DNA from: Nephromyces sp. MM_2019
Taxonomy: Eukaryota; Apicomplexa; Aconoidasida; Nephromycida
Length of the DNA: 35,774 bases
Assembly (NCBI GenBank): GCA_015657535.1
Contig: JADHZB010001641.1
Location: 1 to 35,774 of the forward strand
Reading direction: 5' to 3'
Below are positions 19,128 to 29,452 of this stretch, piece by piece (the first letter of the stretch is position 1; each line of letters begins with the position of its first letter). The notes beneath the pieces are model-generated. The model made no database searches and was not told the DNA's origin. It was given only the letters and a program-made list of their open reading frames with translations. The position numbers and the translations under genes are program-made.

Positions 19128-22100
19128 ATGGCAAGTCCTTGCTGCTGCTGCTGTCCAGAGGAAAAAAATGTTGAACTGAAGAACTCTGAATATGAAAGCA
19201 TTCCAATAGGATTTTCAGGTTCAATGAGATAAAAGTCTAGACCAGCATCGCAGATTATTTCGTTGTGCGCGTTTCTAGATATATACTGATTCGTTACCGA
19301 TGAGGTTGCAGCATAAGAAATTTTTTAGCCATAGCGACTGTTAAGCTACAGAGAGCTTAAGAAGTATTACAAATTTTTATAAGGGGAATTCTTAGCAGGA
19401 AACTCAGTGACTTAATATGGTATAATATTACGATGAAGTCTTGCTTCAAGCAGTTTTTTTCGATATATGCATTTTAATGATTTTTTATCAGTCGCGAGGA
19501 GGATATGAAAATAGTAAGTCCTGCCATTCTTGATGTAGAAATTTATAACACGGTAATACAAACAACGCTAGAAGTCAACGAGTGCTTTTTTAGAGCATGA
19601 GTGATGCCATTTAAGTAGCAACTTAGTGTGGACGCACCAAGTGATCCAATTGGGGCTTCTTGATCTAATACCAGGCGCGGTTTCAAATTTGAAATTAGAA
19701 TCCCTGGTGGCCAAAGAAATAACTTTTTCAGGTTTACAAGATTTATTAGATGGTGGTAAAGTTTTGCTTAGATGGTAAAACTTATAAGTAAGTAGAGGAA
19801 CCATACCCCCCAGCAGTTTCTTTGCTTTCTACAGTTTCGTTTTCTTTACCTCAAGGCCTGCACAAGTATATCTCATACACCTTATTTGATTTCTGGCATG
19901 CGTTGATAAACTGGTTTACTTCGTACCTAAGAAATTGAGAAAATTTCTCGATTTTTTTCGCTCCTTAAAAAATCCTAAAAAATCTTCTTATGATATATTT
20001 TAGGGCAAACCTCAGGCCTTGGAAACTTTGCTCCTGAGAAAAAAGGTGAGCAGATTATGTAGGTAACCTACGGCCTTAAAAATATTCTCTAGAAAAAACT
20101 AGGGGAAAGCATAGTAACTAAAAAGATATCAACCTATAGCTTTGAGGCATAAAGAAACGAGTTATTACCAGATGAAAAATAAGAGGCTCCAGAATATGTG
20201 CTTTGTATTCCAAACATTTTGCAAGACTTGCAGTTTCGAATAGGTAGCGGGCATTCATTCACGACTATGCATGTAACTTTTTCTTTGATTAATTTTGTGA
20301 GATTTTTTATGGATTATTGTAATTGATCAGATGATTTGTTTTTTCTAATGCTAAGGGGAGCTCTTATATTATAGCGAAATCTCTATTTGAATGCTCTAGG
20401 AAGTATTCTATTTTAGTGTTCTTTAATCTATAAATAATCCTTATCCATGTGTCCGTTCGGTTAAAAACTTTTCATCTATAATAATTTTCGCACAATTAAA
20501 ACGCCTATTTATTAAAAATTGCGGCGTTCATTTATCACTTCATACAAAAAAATGGCGTAATGATTTTCGATAATTTTTTGTGGAAAAATAAAGTGGTCGA
20601 TGAATCATATAGTTGTAATTACTGAGCGCATACGGAATATTACTGTACTTTGAAATCTTTATAAAAGTAGCTACTTTATTTATTATCGTTTTTTATTATA
20701 ATTTACTAGAAGTAGGTATTACCTGTATAAGTATTAATGCTCAGAACATTGAGAGTACAATATTTCAGCCGTGCAGAGTGTAGTCCGTAGATGCTTCTCG
20801 TATATGGAAAAATTTGTAGGACGAATATTGTTGATTTCTCATCTATGCAGTGATATTAGCACACTATAACGGGATATCATACAGCCAAATAATAATGGAG
20901 TCTATCTCCATTATTTCATCTGTAAACTAAAGACTTTTTATTTATGCACGTTTTCGTGTGACTATCGTAATTATTTCAACCCTTTTTAACATGGATTCAT
21001 TCCGAATTACCTGTGATTATTGTTAAGATAAAGAATATTGCACTGCTTACACTTTAGTAAACCAAAGCATTCTTGCTCCGACTACTCCTCCAAATAAGGG
21101 GATTGGGGATTACGACTAAACAACGGATATATAGCGAACAGCTCATCTGCATTCCCTAATGTTCACACTTTCTTACTTATCTTCGCTTGAATGAAATATG
21201 CAGTGAGACCTCACCCGGCGGTGGAAGTAGAGCAAAGGCCTTTAATCAGGCCAGCAAGCATGTTCTTGGATAACCAAAGATTCCCAGGCTTTGGTTTATC
21301 GGGCAGATCTCTTACTCCAAGCAATGCCCCAAGCAATGCCCCAAGCGATGCCCCAAGCAATGCCCCAAGCAATGCCCCAAGCAATGCCCCAAGCAATGCA
21401 TCGAATGCTAGGAAAGCAAAGGTTAGCAATTAAGATATTAAGGCGTAATTACGAGTTGTTTTTTATAGCGGGTGAAGAATTTTTTTGACGAGGAGTCATA
21501 AAGATTTCCAGTACTTGTACTATTTCGCCCAGGCAACCTACTAGGTAAATACGCTGTTTTGCTATTTGTGACCTTGCGTCTTTATTTGATCAGGAGGAAG
21601 AAAAGCAAAGATTGAAGCAATTAGTCAGCGACTTCATCAAGGAATCCATCAGTGGTATTCCTGTATCTTTCATGACAAAGAAAGGTTAGAGGCAGCACAA
21701 ACCATTTTTTTTGCAGCGTTAATTTGCATTGTAAAGATGTCACGGCAGAAGTCCAATTCTAACTCAATAGGTCATACCACATCAAACTTATTTGCTGGTT
21801 CCCGCAGACGTAAGTTTTTTATGTGGTTCTGAAAACGGAGATTTCAAAATGATTTCTTTAGAAAAAGCTAACAGCGAAAAAGTATTTTTACGCTTTTGGC
21901 CGTAAATTGAGCGACGGCTGAACTATCATAATGGTACCATAGTCTGAAAACGCATGAGATAGCTAAGTTTTTTTCATTGCATTACTAGTGTCCTATCTAC
22001 AACACCATTAGTGGCTATAATTTCCTGTTTTTCAACAATAGGAGCAAGTAGTCATTGCGTGAATAATCCCAGAAATATAGTTTTCTTTAAAATTAAAAAA

Positions 22101-22424
22101 CAAATCCTTTTTTACAGGAAGAAATATTGAAGGTTCCTTCTTCATAGATGAAAAAATAGAGGTATGAAAAAGGCTCCCATTCGTCGTTCGCTGCCGAGGC
22201 ACACGCATCTACACGCAAGTGCAATTAAATATTGAAAATATTATCTTTATGACTGCGCCGTAATTTCGGTACATATTCAATGCTCTTTAATCCAGGAATA
22301 CAATTACTATTTGGGTGATTATTTCCATTTTCTGTAGTTGTCTGCTTATTCCTCAGTTACCCCTGCGCACTTTAGAGTTCAAGAAAAATCTGAGCTGAGA
22401 AGCTTGCTTGAATTCATGATGTAG
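19128..22424 (+). CDS. Acylated PH-like protein resembling apicomplexan IMC sub-compartment proteins (ISP)
   Basis: Inferred as a membrane-anchored cortical scaffold of the ISP type. Six exons: 19128-19218, 21204-21421, 21594-21684, 21717-21809, 22118-22161 and 22338-22424 (TAG). All five junctions match in phase (1, 0, 1, 1, 0), giving 207 residues, close to ISP size. The N-terminus MASPCCCCCPEEK has five consecutive cysteines, an obvious palmitoylation site. Residues about 60-90 are a PSNA repeat from a 12-bp array. Then come KAKEEEKQRLKQLVSDFIKE and SISGIPVSFM, and RNIEGSFFIDEKIELSAYSS with HFRVQEKSELRSLLEF. These have the helix-strand order and GIP...FFIDEKI pattern seen in ISP/PH-like domains. 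Intron 3 is only 32 bases with a T8 tract before GCAG. Intron 1 is 1985 bases, so a missed exon is possible. N-myristoylation is unlikely because Gly2 is absent. Confidence 0.6.
21319..21398 (+). repeat. In-frame 12-bp repeat coding for PSNA
   Basis: Six to seven copies of CAAGCAATGCCC, one with GCGATG, lie inside exon 2 of the ISP-like gene and encode (P-S-N-A)n with one P-S-D-A. The near identity of copies suggests recent slippage, so length variation between strains is likely. Confidence 0.9.
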
Positions 22425-23293
22425 TGAATAACCCTCACCTAATATTGCAAATAAACCAAAACTGTTTTTCAACATAAAATGAGAGGAGTTTCAGTGCTGC
22501 CTATTAACTCCGCTTCTACACCACAGATTGAAATATATGTATAAAATTGTCGGGAAAGTAGCTACCAGCGGCAAAACATCAAATTTAATTTCTAGCCTAC
22601 GCGCACACGAGGGACTGCCAGACCTTTTTTATGTTTATGACCATGCTATGTTTACGCTACTGAACTTGTGCTACTGTCACTTAATCATGCTATTACTTCT
22701 TACACTATGCTAAGCACTCGTGCTAGCTTTCTTCCAAAATTATGCAGAGTGCTTTAACTAGTAATAAGCCTAGTAGCTTATCACATGTATTTTAGAAGCT
22801 TCATAGTGATTCAATCGTAGGCAGAAATTTGGTATCTTTACTTTTAAATGTTGTTTTTATACACTTTACGCTAAGTTTTAACGTTGAAATCCTTTTGATT
22901 TCGAAATAGATATAAAAATGCCGGAATTCAATGAGCAATGGCCTCGATTGATGAAGTTATGACACTACAAGCAAAGAGACATCGACAGCACTACAAAAAA
23001 ACTGCGTGTATACTATGATCTATTGTAAATAGTAATTTTTTATTTACAATATATCATAGTCCATACACTATTTTTTCAAATTATCTTACAGACGGTTAAG
23101 TTTGCCTCAAAAAAATATTCTTCTGAAAAAACAAATCCTATCAACCAAAACCTGCAGTGGAACATGGTAGGTGCGAAGAGTAACTCTAGACATTTATGGA
23201 GATTCTATATATGCTCATTCAGTAGTTTCCGATGAAAATTTAACTTGACTTGTTGAAGCTTGGGATGCATGAAACTTTATAGCAAAAATATCT
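22425..23293. other. No firm gene; candidate + exons
   Basis: Open + segments include 22528-22640, containing KIVGKVATSGKTSNLISSLR after a CCACAG acceptor, and one with an ATG near 22939 encoding MASIDEVMTLQAKRHRQHYK. The second runs to the hairpin at 23012. They do not join in phase with each other or with later exons. Confidence 0.35.
23012..23060. repeat. 20-bp inverted repeat (hairpin)
   Basis: Arms ACTATGATCTATTGTAAATA (23012-23031) and its complement (23041-23060) differ at one position and flank a 9-base loop. AT-rich. It begins next to a possible + strand donor and could be an intron stem or part of a small transposon. Confidence 0.85.
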
Positions 23294-24003
23294 TCATCTT
23301 GCTAATAAAGGCTCATTACGGCCAGTGGCAAGTTTGCAAGAAATAAAAAATAAACAGTCAATTTCACACCCATCAGTTAGTGTTTGCTCTTTAGCAAATA
23401 TTTTCCGCGTTTTATGAAGTCCATGTATAAAATATACCAATTTTTTATAATTTTTCCTTGTTTTTTCACGTTTATCATTGTAGTTGGATCGAATATCGAA
23501 AACGAAGGAAGATTTTCCTATGGATCCAGATGCTTTGAGCAATTTTAAGTCAGGAAACCTACTATGCATTACAAGTAAGAATAGCGTGTTAAACTAATAT
23601 TTCTCTCGCTATGCTTTTTTTTTTTGCAGCAGTAAATTTCTCCAAAAAGATTTTTCAACAGTAAAAATATTGTGAAATTTCCTAAATAACGAAAAACACA
23701 CAAACGTGGGATACCTCAGTGGTTTTGTGTTCTCGTGAATGCTTCCAAAGCCTTCTTTAATTACTCGATAGGAAGGATTAACTTCTATACTAGGCACTGG
23801 TACTAATACAGTACATATGTAATGGGTATTTTTTGGTGAGGGCAGTGGATCATAACGGTAGGCATCCTGAAAGAGCATTGACACTACATTGCCCCCCCAT
23901 ATGCATGCTTATACAAATATATATATATATTTATAAATCTAACGTAAAATTAAGTACCCTTAGTATGCGGATTTTCGTTATGTTCAATGTATTTAAGCTA
24001 AAT
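23294..24003 (-). CDS. Possible three-exon gene fragment, unknown
   Basis: Exons 24003-23958 (FSLNTLNITKIRILR), 23866-23715 (DAYRYDPLPSPKNTHYICTV and on to GSIHENTKPL) and 23558-23294 (FPDLKLLKASGSIGKSSFVF onward to TGA) join in phases 0 and 2. The middle exon follows CTCTTTCAG. The last one lacks a pyrimidine tract, and the + strand across it has a stronger acceptor (TTTATCATTGTAG) and donor (CAA|GTAAGA) around an open LDRISKTKEDFPMDPDALSN. One of the two strands is wrong, and I cannot decide which. The middle exon is the most credible part. Confidence 0.27.
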
Positions 24004-24239
24004 CTGGGGGTGAAATCTTAATATACAGAGTATGATCTAACGGCGCTTCGTGATTGTACGATCAGAATCACATTTTTATTATTTTCGTAGCCCTTTCGTC
24101 ATTGCTTTTTTTGCGCATATATTTTATTAATTTAAAAATACAAGGGTAGCTGCACTTCCCCATTTACTTTCTTTTAAAATCAGTTAATGGGAATTACCAG
24201 GAGCCACATATCCTCTTGCAATTTGAGCACTATTTTCAG

Positions 24240-24496
24240 TGCGAACGTTTCTACGTTTGCCTGAAAATCTTAAGGTAACTAACTGGGAAATTTACCAATT
24301 GGCGCGGCTCTTTTATGAAACAAATTTTTTTTGCACTAATAAATCCTCATTGATCTGGTTAGGCTTTCCCTGCGCCTTTGAGCGCTGTTTTGTTCTAAAC
24401 TGCGCCGTGATTAGCGAGGCAAGAATAATTTTATGGTGGACTAAACACGGTGGTAGAAGGGACTCTTTTTCGTTAAATCTAAAGCACAATAAATGA
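24240..24496 (+). CDS. Terminal exon of an unknown + strand gene
   Basis: An 84-codon exon opens right after a strong acceptor (GCACTATTTTCAG) and ends at TGA. It reads LRLPENLKVTNWEIYQLARL, then FYETNFFCTNKSS, and a Lys/Arg-rich C-terminus. It would start with two bases of a split codon, so an upstream exon ending in phase 1 is expected; an ATG near 24187 is in another frame. Charge pattern and length argue for coding in this AT-rich block. Product not recognised. Confidence 0.38.
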
Positions 24497-24765
24497 GACT
24501 ATACTTATAAACATATCAGGGCGATATCGATAATACGATTCGCAAATGAAAGTAGAGCACAAGTTGATTAATTACATAGCTGTAAAAAGAAAATTGGACA
24601 AATAGTGTAGATAGGCGATTTATTAACGCTAGTAAAACGAAAATCCTACAGTACCGAAGATGTGGGTTACAAGCAGGAAAGTTAGACTAAAAACTTACTA
24701 GAACCAAAAGTTTTGCGCTAAAAAAAGAGACTAACGCTGTAAATGTATATTTCAAGGAGTATTCC

Positions 24766-25205
24766 ATGTCATATGCTAAGCTTACAGATTATAGTGAGGA
24801 TGTATTTGATATATATATACGGTGCGCTGCTGAACTCGAATAAGCATCTCTGCGAGTGAGAGTCAATCGAGGCATTATCTGAAATGTTCATTGTTTTTTT
24901 TTTAAAACAGGTGATTCTTTTGAACATCGGCTCCCTTGTGTATAACATAGCTTCGATAATAGAGCATTTCAGTACTGAAAATATGATCCTTTTAGAGGCC
25001 ATTCCTGTAAAAAACACCCTCAATGTGAATAAAATCAGTTTTGGAAAGCGTTTTACTTGCAGAAAACTCTTTCATTTCAAGCATCATACTTTGTGCTTCG
25101 AATAATTGCATTCTTTTGTAGGTATTTATGCATAACGGTTACAACTATTGCGAAATAATAATTATCCTCAGGCTTTCTGAAGAGCTTTCAAAACAGGGGG
25201 TCTAA
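24766..25205 (+). CDS. Small four-exon gene, 74 aa, unknown
   Basis: Exons 24766-24801 (MSYAKLTDYSED), 24911-25006 (VILLNIGSLVYNIASIIEHF then STENMILLEAIP), 25063-25121 (KTLSFQASYFVLRIIAFFC) and 25172-25205 (LSEELSKQGV, TAA) join with phases 0, 0 and 2. Introns are 109, 56 and 50 bases. The first acceptor follows a run of T and the last is ATCCTCAG. The product is rich in amphipathic helix with no obvious membrane anchor or targeting signal. Uncertainties: exon 1 could read through its GTATTT donor for 13 further codons to a stop, and exon 2 could end six codons later. Family not recognised. Confidence 0.45.
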
Positions 25206-26326
25206 CTACAATCCATCCTCAAGTCGCAACGTAGTGCTGTTGTGCACACTTTCCTTCCGGATTGATTGCGTCTATATCTTTCTTTTCCTGGCTTTCCATC
25301 GTTTTTGTTTCTTCCTGTGTAGGGTCACGCAAAGAAAAGTACACATATATAGGATTATGTATACGTAAATATCCGCTGTTTCTCATCCGTTGTATCCCGT
25401 ATTATCTTTAGGTTCTTGCTTTCTTGCCTGCTAAACCGTGTGTGCAGCACGTATGGGAAAAGTTCGCCATTTCGTTACAACCACTCATCTACCTTTCTTA
25501 AGCCACATATAGCAAGTATATAAGACGTGCACTGATTTCGCACTGGCTGCTTCATACTATATAGCCCGCTCCCGAGAACTTACGCCACCGTTCACTTTAG
25601 AGCAACTATTCAGAAATATCTTTGTGTGGAAGTAATGGGGCATGACACCATGAAAAAAAGCTTAAAAATGCTTATATGCGCTTTTCATTATAAGTATTGT
25701 CAAAAAGAAGAACGCGCCTACTCTCTATGCAGAATATAAGCTTATAGTGTATCTCTATGGAGTGCATGAGCGGTAGGAAAGTGCCCTGAAACAAAGGGAA
25801 ATTCCGTTTCAAGGAGTGATTATGAGAAAACATAGATAAGATTGAAAGTGCTTGTTCGCTAGTGCACTTTAGGCATTGAGTAATTGATTTTAGCCTTTTA
25901 TCATACCACATTTTTTGGAAAAACTCATCTTTGAAAAAGGCTGGTTTAAAGATTTTTAAAGATTCTAGTCGCTTTTAGCTTAGTAGCAATTTGTAGAAAA
26001 TGTAAATCGCTTAGAAATATATATATAGATCAACCAAGGTGTTGAAATTATAGCAAAAAAACCTGCAATTTTAGATATCCTGCTAATGCAGCTTTACCAT
26101 AGATAATTTTTGAATTAATTTGGCGTAGAAAGAAGCTAGCAACTACCCCTACTAGGGGATAAAACCATTACTTGAGCTAGCTAAATCAGTCTTCTCGTTA
26201 ATTTAAGTTTTTTTGAAATGCAGCCGGGGTTTAAACTCATCTATTAAGAATTTGCTATATTTTAATGTTTAAAAACCTATAAACCCAACGGCCTACAATC
26301 ATAAGCTGAATTTTATTTTTGGTAAA
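25206..26326. other. AT-rich; one - strand ORF of 79 codons
   Basis: The - strand frame at 25672-25911 (starting MWYDKRLKSITQCLKCTSEQ) contains an internal TTTGTTTCAG acceptor and may be an exon. The + strand has very pyrimidine-rich acceptors at about 25320 and 25410 without joinable exons. No family recognised. Confidence 0.3.
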
Positions 26327-26727
26327 ATGACTCGTGCTATTAGATCGCAGCACACTAGGTGGCGTGTGTGTTGCTCTAAATTTTTATGCATAGAAGGATT
26401 TTTTGGTTTGTGTGCACGAAAAAGTTGGGGGGCACGGAGGTTTTTCCTCCCCAAAAAAGCATCAAGTAAGTAGCTGGTATACTGGTATCACTGCATGAAT
26501 ATAAAAAGAAGGCATTGACGTTTAAAACGCAACAGAAAAACCTAGTTCGTTTGCTTTTAGCTTCCTTCATGTCAACTATAGCACTATATGAGCGCAACTA
26601 TTTCGAGAGAGAGGAATATATATATCCTATGTATATTTTTGTATATAAATCTGTGTATATTTTATATGCATACATTTATGTAAGTTTTAGAATGCATTGG
26701 CGATGGTATCATCAACTTCTTCAGTAG
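26327..26727 (+). CDS. Possible two-exon gene, about 101 aa, unknown
   Basis: Exon 1 (26327-26465) starts with ATG, encodes a basic MTRAIRSQHTRWRVCC N-terminus and RKSWGARRFFLPKKAS, and ends at a perfect GTAAGT donor in phase 1. Exon 2 starts at 26561 after TTGCTTTTAG with the two bases needed, encodes SFMSTIALYERNYFEREEY and a Tyr-rich low-complexity stretch, and stops at 26727. The arginine-rich start could be a mitochondrial presequence. The - strand also has an attractive reading at 26687-26711 (VDDTIANAF, stop), so the 3' end may be different. Confidence 0.3.
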
Positions 26728-27414
26728 TAAACAGATGAAAGTTTAAAAAAAAACACCTTGTCCAAGACTGAAAAAAAAGTGAAAAACCTGTTAGTCTATT
26801 GCTGGAAAGCCTCTGCACATGTATAATCATTTTTTTTGTCATAAAAAATCCCCTAAGCAGCCCTTTGCGCATATAAAGTAAGGCTAGACAACATTTTCAT
26901 ACTATATCTAGCAATACTCTCTAGTAACAAAATCATTATTAGTATTTTTTTGTTAGGAAAAATTTCGCCTACAAAAAGACTTGCCGCATTCAAATTATCA
27001 AATTCAAAAACCTTTGAAACCTTCAATATAAAAATATTCTGTTTCTGCAAAGCTTTTTTTGGGAAAAATAAATCTGTTCGTTCCTGTTTCTTGAGAGAGA
27101 GTTTTTGTCTTTAAGCACACCTTTTCAGGGTTTTAAAGTTGCATGTGGTCTGTTAAAGGAGAGAAAGTAGCGAGAATTGTATAAAAAATAGGTCATAAAG
27201 AGTGAAGAGATTAGGAAAAAAAAAGAGTGAAATAACATTGTGCATGGACAATGAAAAAATAACGCGTAGATATGTTTTGAAAAGGCTATCATGGAAGAAC
27301 AAGATAAGGGCGTAGAGAGAAAAAGAAATGAAGGCTTTTTAGGTACTTGTTTCTTTGTTAGAGGATGAAACCACAAATTATTCTCATCTTTTTTAACTCA
27401 TTTAGAGGATGAAA
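26728..27414. other. AT-rich; short - strand ORF, no firm gene
   Basis: The - strand is open at 26853-27050 (containing EFDNLNAASLFVGEIFPNKK) and at 27125-27376 (Ser/Phe-rich). Internal AG and GT sites suggest exons rather than whole genes. Nothing chains convincingly. Confidence 0.35.
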
Positions 27415-27732
27415 TCATAAAGTATTTTCGATGCTTTTTCTTTTTAAAACATTAGCTAGAATCATAGCAAGTAGTATGATTCTAGCTAATGTTTTAAAAG
27501 GCAGAATTGCGGAAGGATCAATATCGTTAATAGCTGGAGATACTGGAATGATGTTTGCTCCTTCACACACAATTGATGCCTCGTCATCGCACATACAGTT
27601 TATGAAGATTATCGTGCTTTCACCGAGTAGAGAACATTCTCTTTGAAGAGCATTGCATAGATCAAGATTCTTCATATCTACGCCCAGTGAGGATTTCAGA
27701 ATTCGTAAACGCCTTACATACCGTGAACTCAT
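27415..27732 (-). CDS. 105-aa ORF with C-terminal hydrophobic segment
   Basis: One of the longest intact ATG frames in the AT-rich block. It starts MSSRYVRRLRILKSSLGVDM, has an acidic middle (MCDDEASIVCEGANIIPV) and ends with ARIILLAMILANVLKRKSIE plus NTL, which could be a tail anchor. The last third is built on a perfect inverted repeat, so the hydrophobic tail might be a by-product of the palindrome. A GTATGT donor sits after the fourth codon, so a split first exon is possible. Family not recognised. Confidence 0.38.
   Translation of the reverse strand: MSSRYVRRLRILKSSLGVDMKNLDLCNALQRECSLLGESTIIFINCMCDDEASIVCEGANIIPVSPAINDIDPSAILPFKTLARIILLAMILANVLKRKSIENTL
27442..27499. repeat. Perfect 25-bp inverted repeat
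   Basis: The arm TTTTAAAACATTAGCTAGAA continues with TCATA, has an 8-base loop (27467-27474), and is followed by an exact complement at 27475-27499. It lies within the 3' end of the 27415-27732 ORF. A hairpin RNA, a small MITE or a cruciform-forming element would all look like this. Confidence 0.95.
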
Positions 27733-27900
27733 CTATAAACACACCACAGTCTCAAGTATATATAAGCATACATTGCCGTATACATACTTGCAGATGTATA
27801 TACATCAAAGTAGCACATAAACATCATGATACGTACAGCACATGCTGCACACATTCATCGTTCAATAACCTCTACTTTTTAGTATGACTCTAGCAGTCTA

Positions 27901-28375
27901 CTATAACACAAAGAGGAAGCAGTCGAGAAATCGCTCCGGAAGGCCTTCAATGAGGTTATCCAAAGGGTGAATGCGACATCTTGAAAAAGTATACAATGAT
28001 TATGGAAACTAAGAGAATTGCATAATGTATCACATACACACGAGTGTGTGCGGTGAAGTGCAATCATATAGCAACACACGCGAGTAAACTAACAATCATA
28101 GAGCAAAACACAGGTTGAAGAGCGTGCCCTTCTGCAGGTGCATGCGCACACAGTAGTGCATTAACGTCGGCTTGCACATTCACATGCCACTGAGTAGAAG
28201 CAATGAAACCTACATCCGTCAGGGAAGTAAGAATATCCTTAATGTGTGTGGGAAGCTCTCTCACATCTCTGCTGCCACACACATTCAATACTTTCCTCTT
28301 TCTAGTGCTTTCGTAAATACGCACAGAAATCCTCATCGGTACGTACGTTTGACCGGAGTAGCGAAGCCTATGAAC
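27901..28375 (-). CDS. Two-exon small gene, at least 111 aa, unknown
   Basis: Exon 1 runs to 28080 from ATG 28336, or from an acceptor at 28375 with 13 more in-frame codons (VHRLRYSGQTYVP). It encodes MRISVRIYESTRKRKVLN, RDVRELPTHIKDILTSL and LLCAHAPAEGHALQPVF and ends in phase 2 at GTGTGT. Exon 2 (27979-27901) follows CTTTTTCAAG, adds the one base required and encodes CRIHPFDNLIEGLPERFLDC and FLFVL before TAG. The 100-base intron carries TG repeats. The mixed strand/helix pattern suggests a compact cytosolic domain; I could not name a family. Confidence 0.42.
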
Positions 28376-28696
28376 CTGCGATGAGCAGGCTTAAAGATTG
28401 CCACACACACACACGCGGCCATTGACACACACACATAAGCTGAGCTGTAGCAAAAATTGCTGCATGCGGGCAGACATTCACGCGCACAAGCTTATAGGCA
28501 CACACACAAGCTTATCCACACACACACTTGCTCCAAAAGCCCTTCGCTGCCTCAGTCAGAAAAATGTAGGTATGACAGAATCCTTTGGCATATGAAGAAG
28601 CATTTTTGCTACTTCAAAAGGAAGGAAAACATCAAAAATTCATCATCCATTATAGAGGCTGAGAAAGCTACTTAAAATACGTAGCCTTTACATCTT
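28376..28696. other. CA-rich spacer
   Basis: CA repeats at about 28400-28530. Thr/His-rich + ORFs here are repeat products. Confidence 0.5.
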
Positions 28697-28773
28697 CTAG
28701 GCGAATCGCATGCGAATATCGCAGGCTGCAGCATAAGCTTTTCGTATATCAGGTTTAAGTACATCTACACTCC
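28697..28773 (-). CDS. Candidate C-terminal exon, unknown
   Basis: After a CTAAATTCCAG acceptor, 24 codons encode SVDVLKPDIRKAYAAACDIR and MRFA, then TAG. The segment starts with two bases of a split codon. It has the charge pattern of real protein but no joined upstream exon was found within the next 400 bases. Confidence 0.28.
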
Positions 28774-28919
28774 CTGGAATTTAGAAAGCGATTGATTCTT
28801 TATTATTTAACTAACAGCCCTGCTAGATGCTTATTAATAGAAGCTCAGGCATTACCTTTTCTTGATGATTCACGGTAAGAGCTGCTTAGTTTGAGTGTAA
28901 TAATATCAGAGTAGTTCGG

Positions 28920-29075
28920 TAGGAATGTGAAGGTTGTAGTGTGTGAAGATTGTCGTGTATGTGAAGATTGTGGTGTATTTGTATGCGGACTACAGCTTTA
29001 AATTTTTTTGAAGATTGAAGTGCATTTGTGTGTGAAGGCTATAGCTTTACATTTGTGTGAAGATGAAGGTATGTG
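28920..29075 (+). repeat. TGTGAAGATTGT-type imperfect tandem repeat
   Basis: Four to six copies of a TGTGAAGATTGTGGTGTAT-like unit, interrupted in the middle by AT-rich sequence. It may be part of an intron of a neighbouring - strand gene. Confidence 0.6.
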
Positions 29076-29165
29076 TGTGCTTGCATTTGAAAACAGCGCT
29101 TTTTCACGCTCACACGCAATTTACTTGCCCCCAAAACTTCCTGGAGAGCAATTTTTGCTGTTAAA

Positions 29166-29432
29166 TCATTTTATTCTGACATATTTGTGGGTTGTGCAGT
29201 TCACTCCGCGAGTCTGCTTGAAAAAGACGTGAAACACACGCATATATTCAGGCAAGGTAATGCTAGCTTTGCTCTCCAGCCTCTTCCATTTATTCCACAG
29301 CCAAATTTGTATAGAAAGTTGTGGTTTTTCTGCATTTGCTTCAATGCACATAAGCTCATTTCTGGATCTCCGTGGTTATGAGGAAACTTTAACTCTTCAT
29401 CGTGATTACTAAATTCATTGCCTCTTTCGATT
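29166..29432 (-). CDS. Two C-terminal exons with a 23-base intron, unknown
   Basis: Exon 29432-29240 encodes 64 residues, including IERGNEFSNHDEELKFPHNH and KQMQKNHNFLYKFGCGINGR, and ends in phase 0 at GTGTGT. Exon 29216-29166 (QTRGVNCTTHKYVRIK, TGA) begins after CTTTTTCAAG. The intron (29239-29217) would be only 23 bases. Without splicing the frame ends at a stop about 13 codons on. An in-frame ATG at 29452 could be the start instead of the acceptor at 29433. The hydrophilic, Asn/His-rich sequence is not recognised. Confidence 0.35.
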
Positions 29433-29452
29433 CTGTGTGTGTTTGCTAGCAT

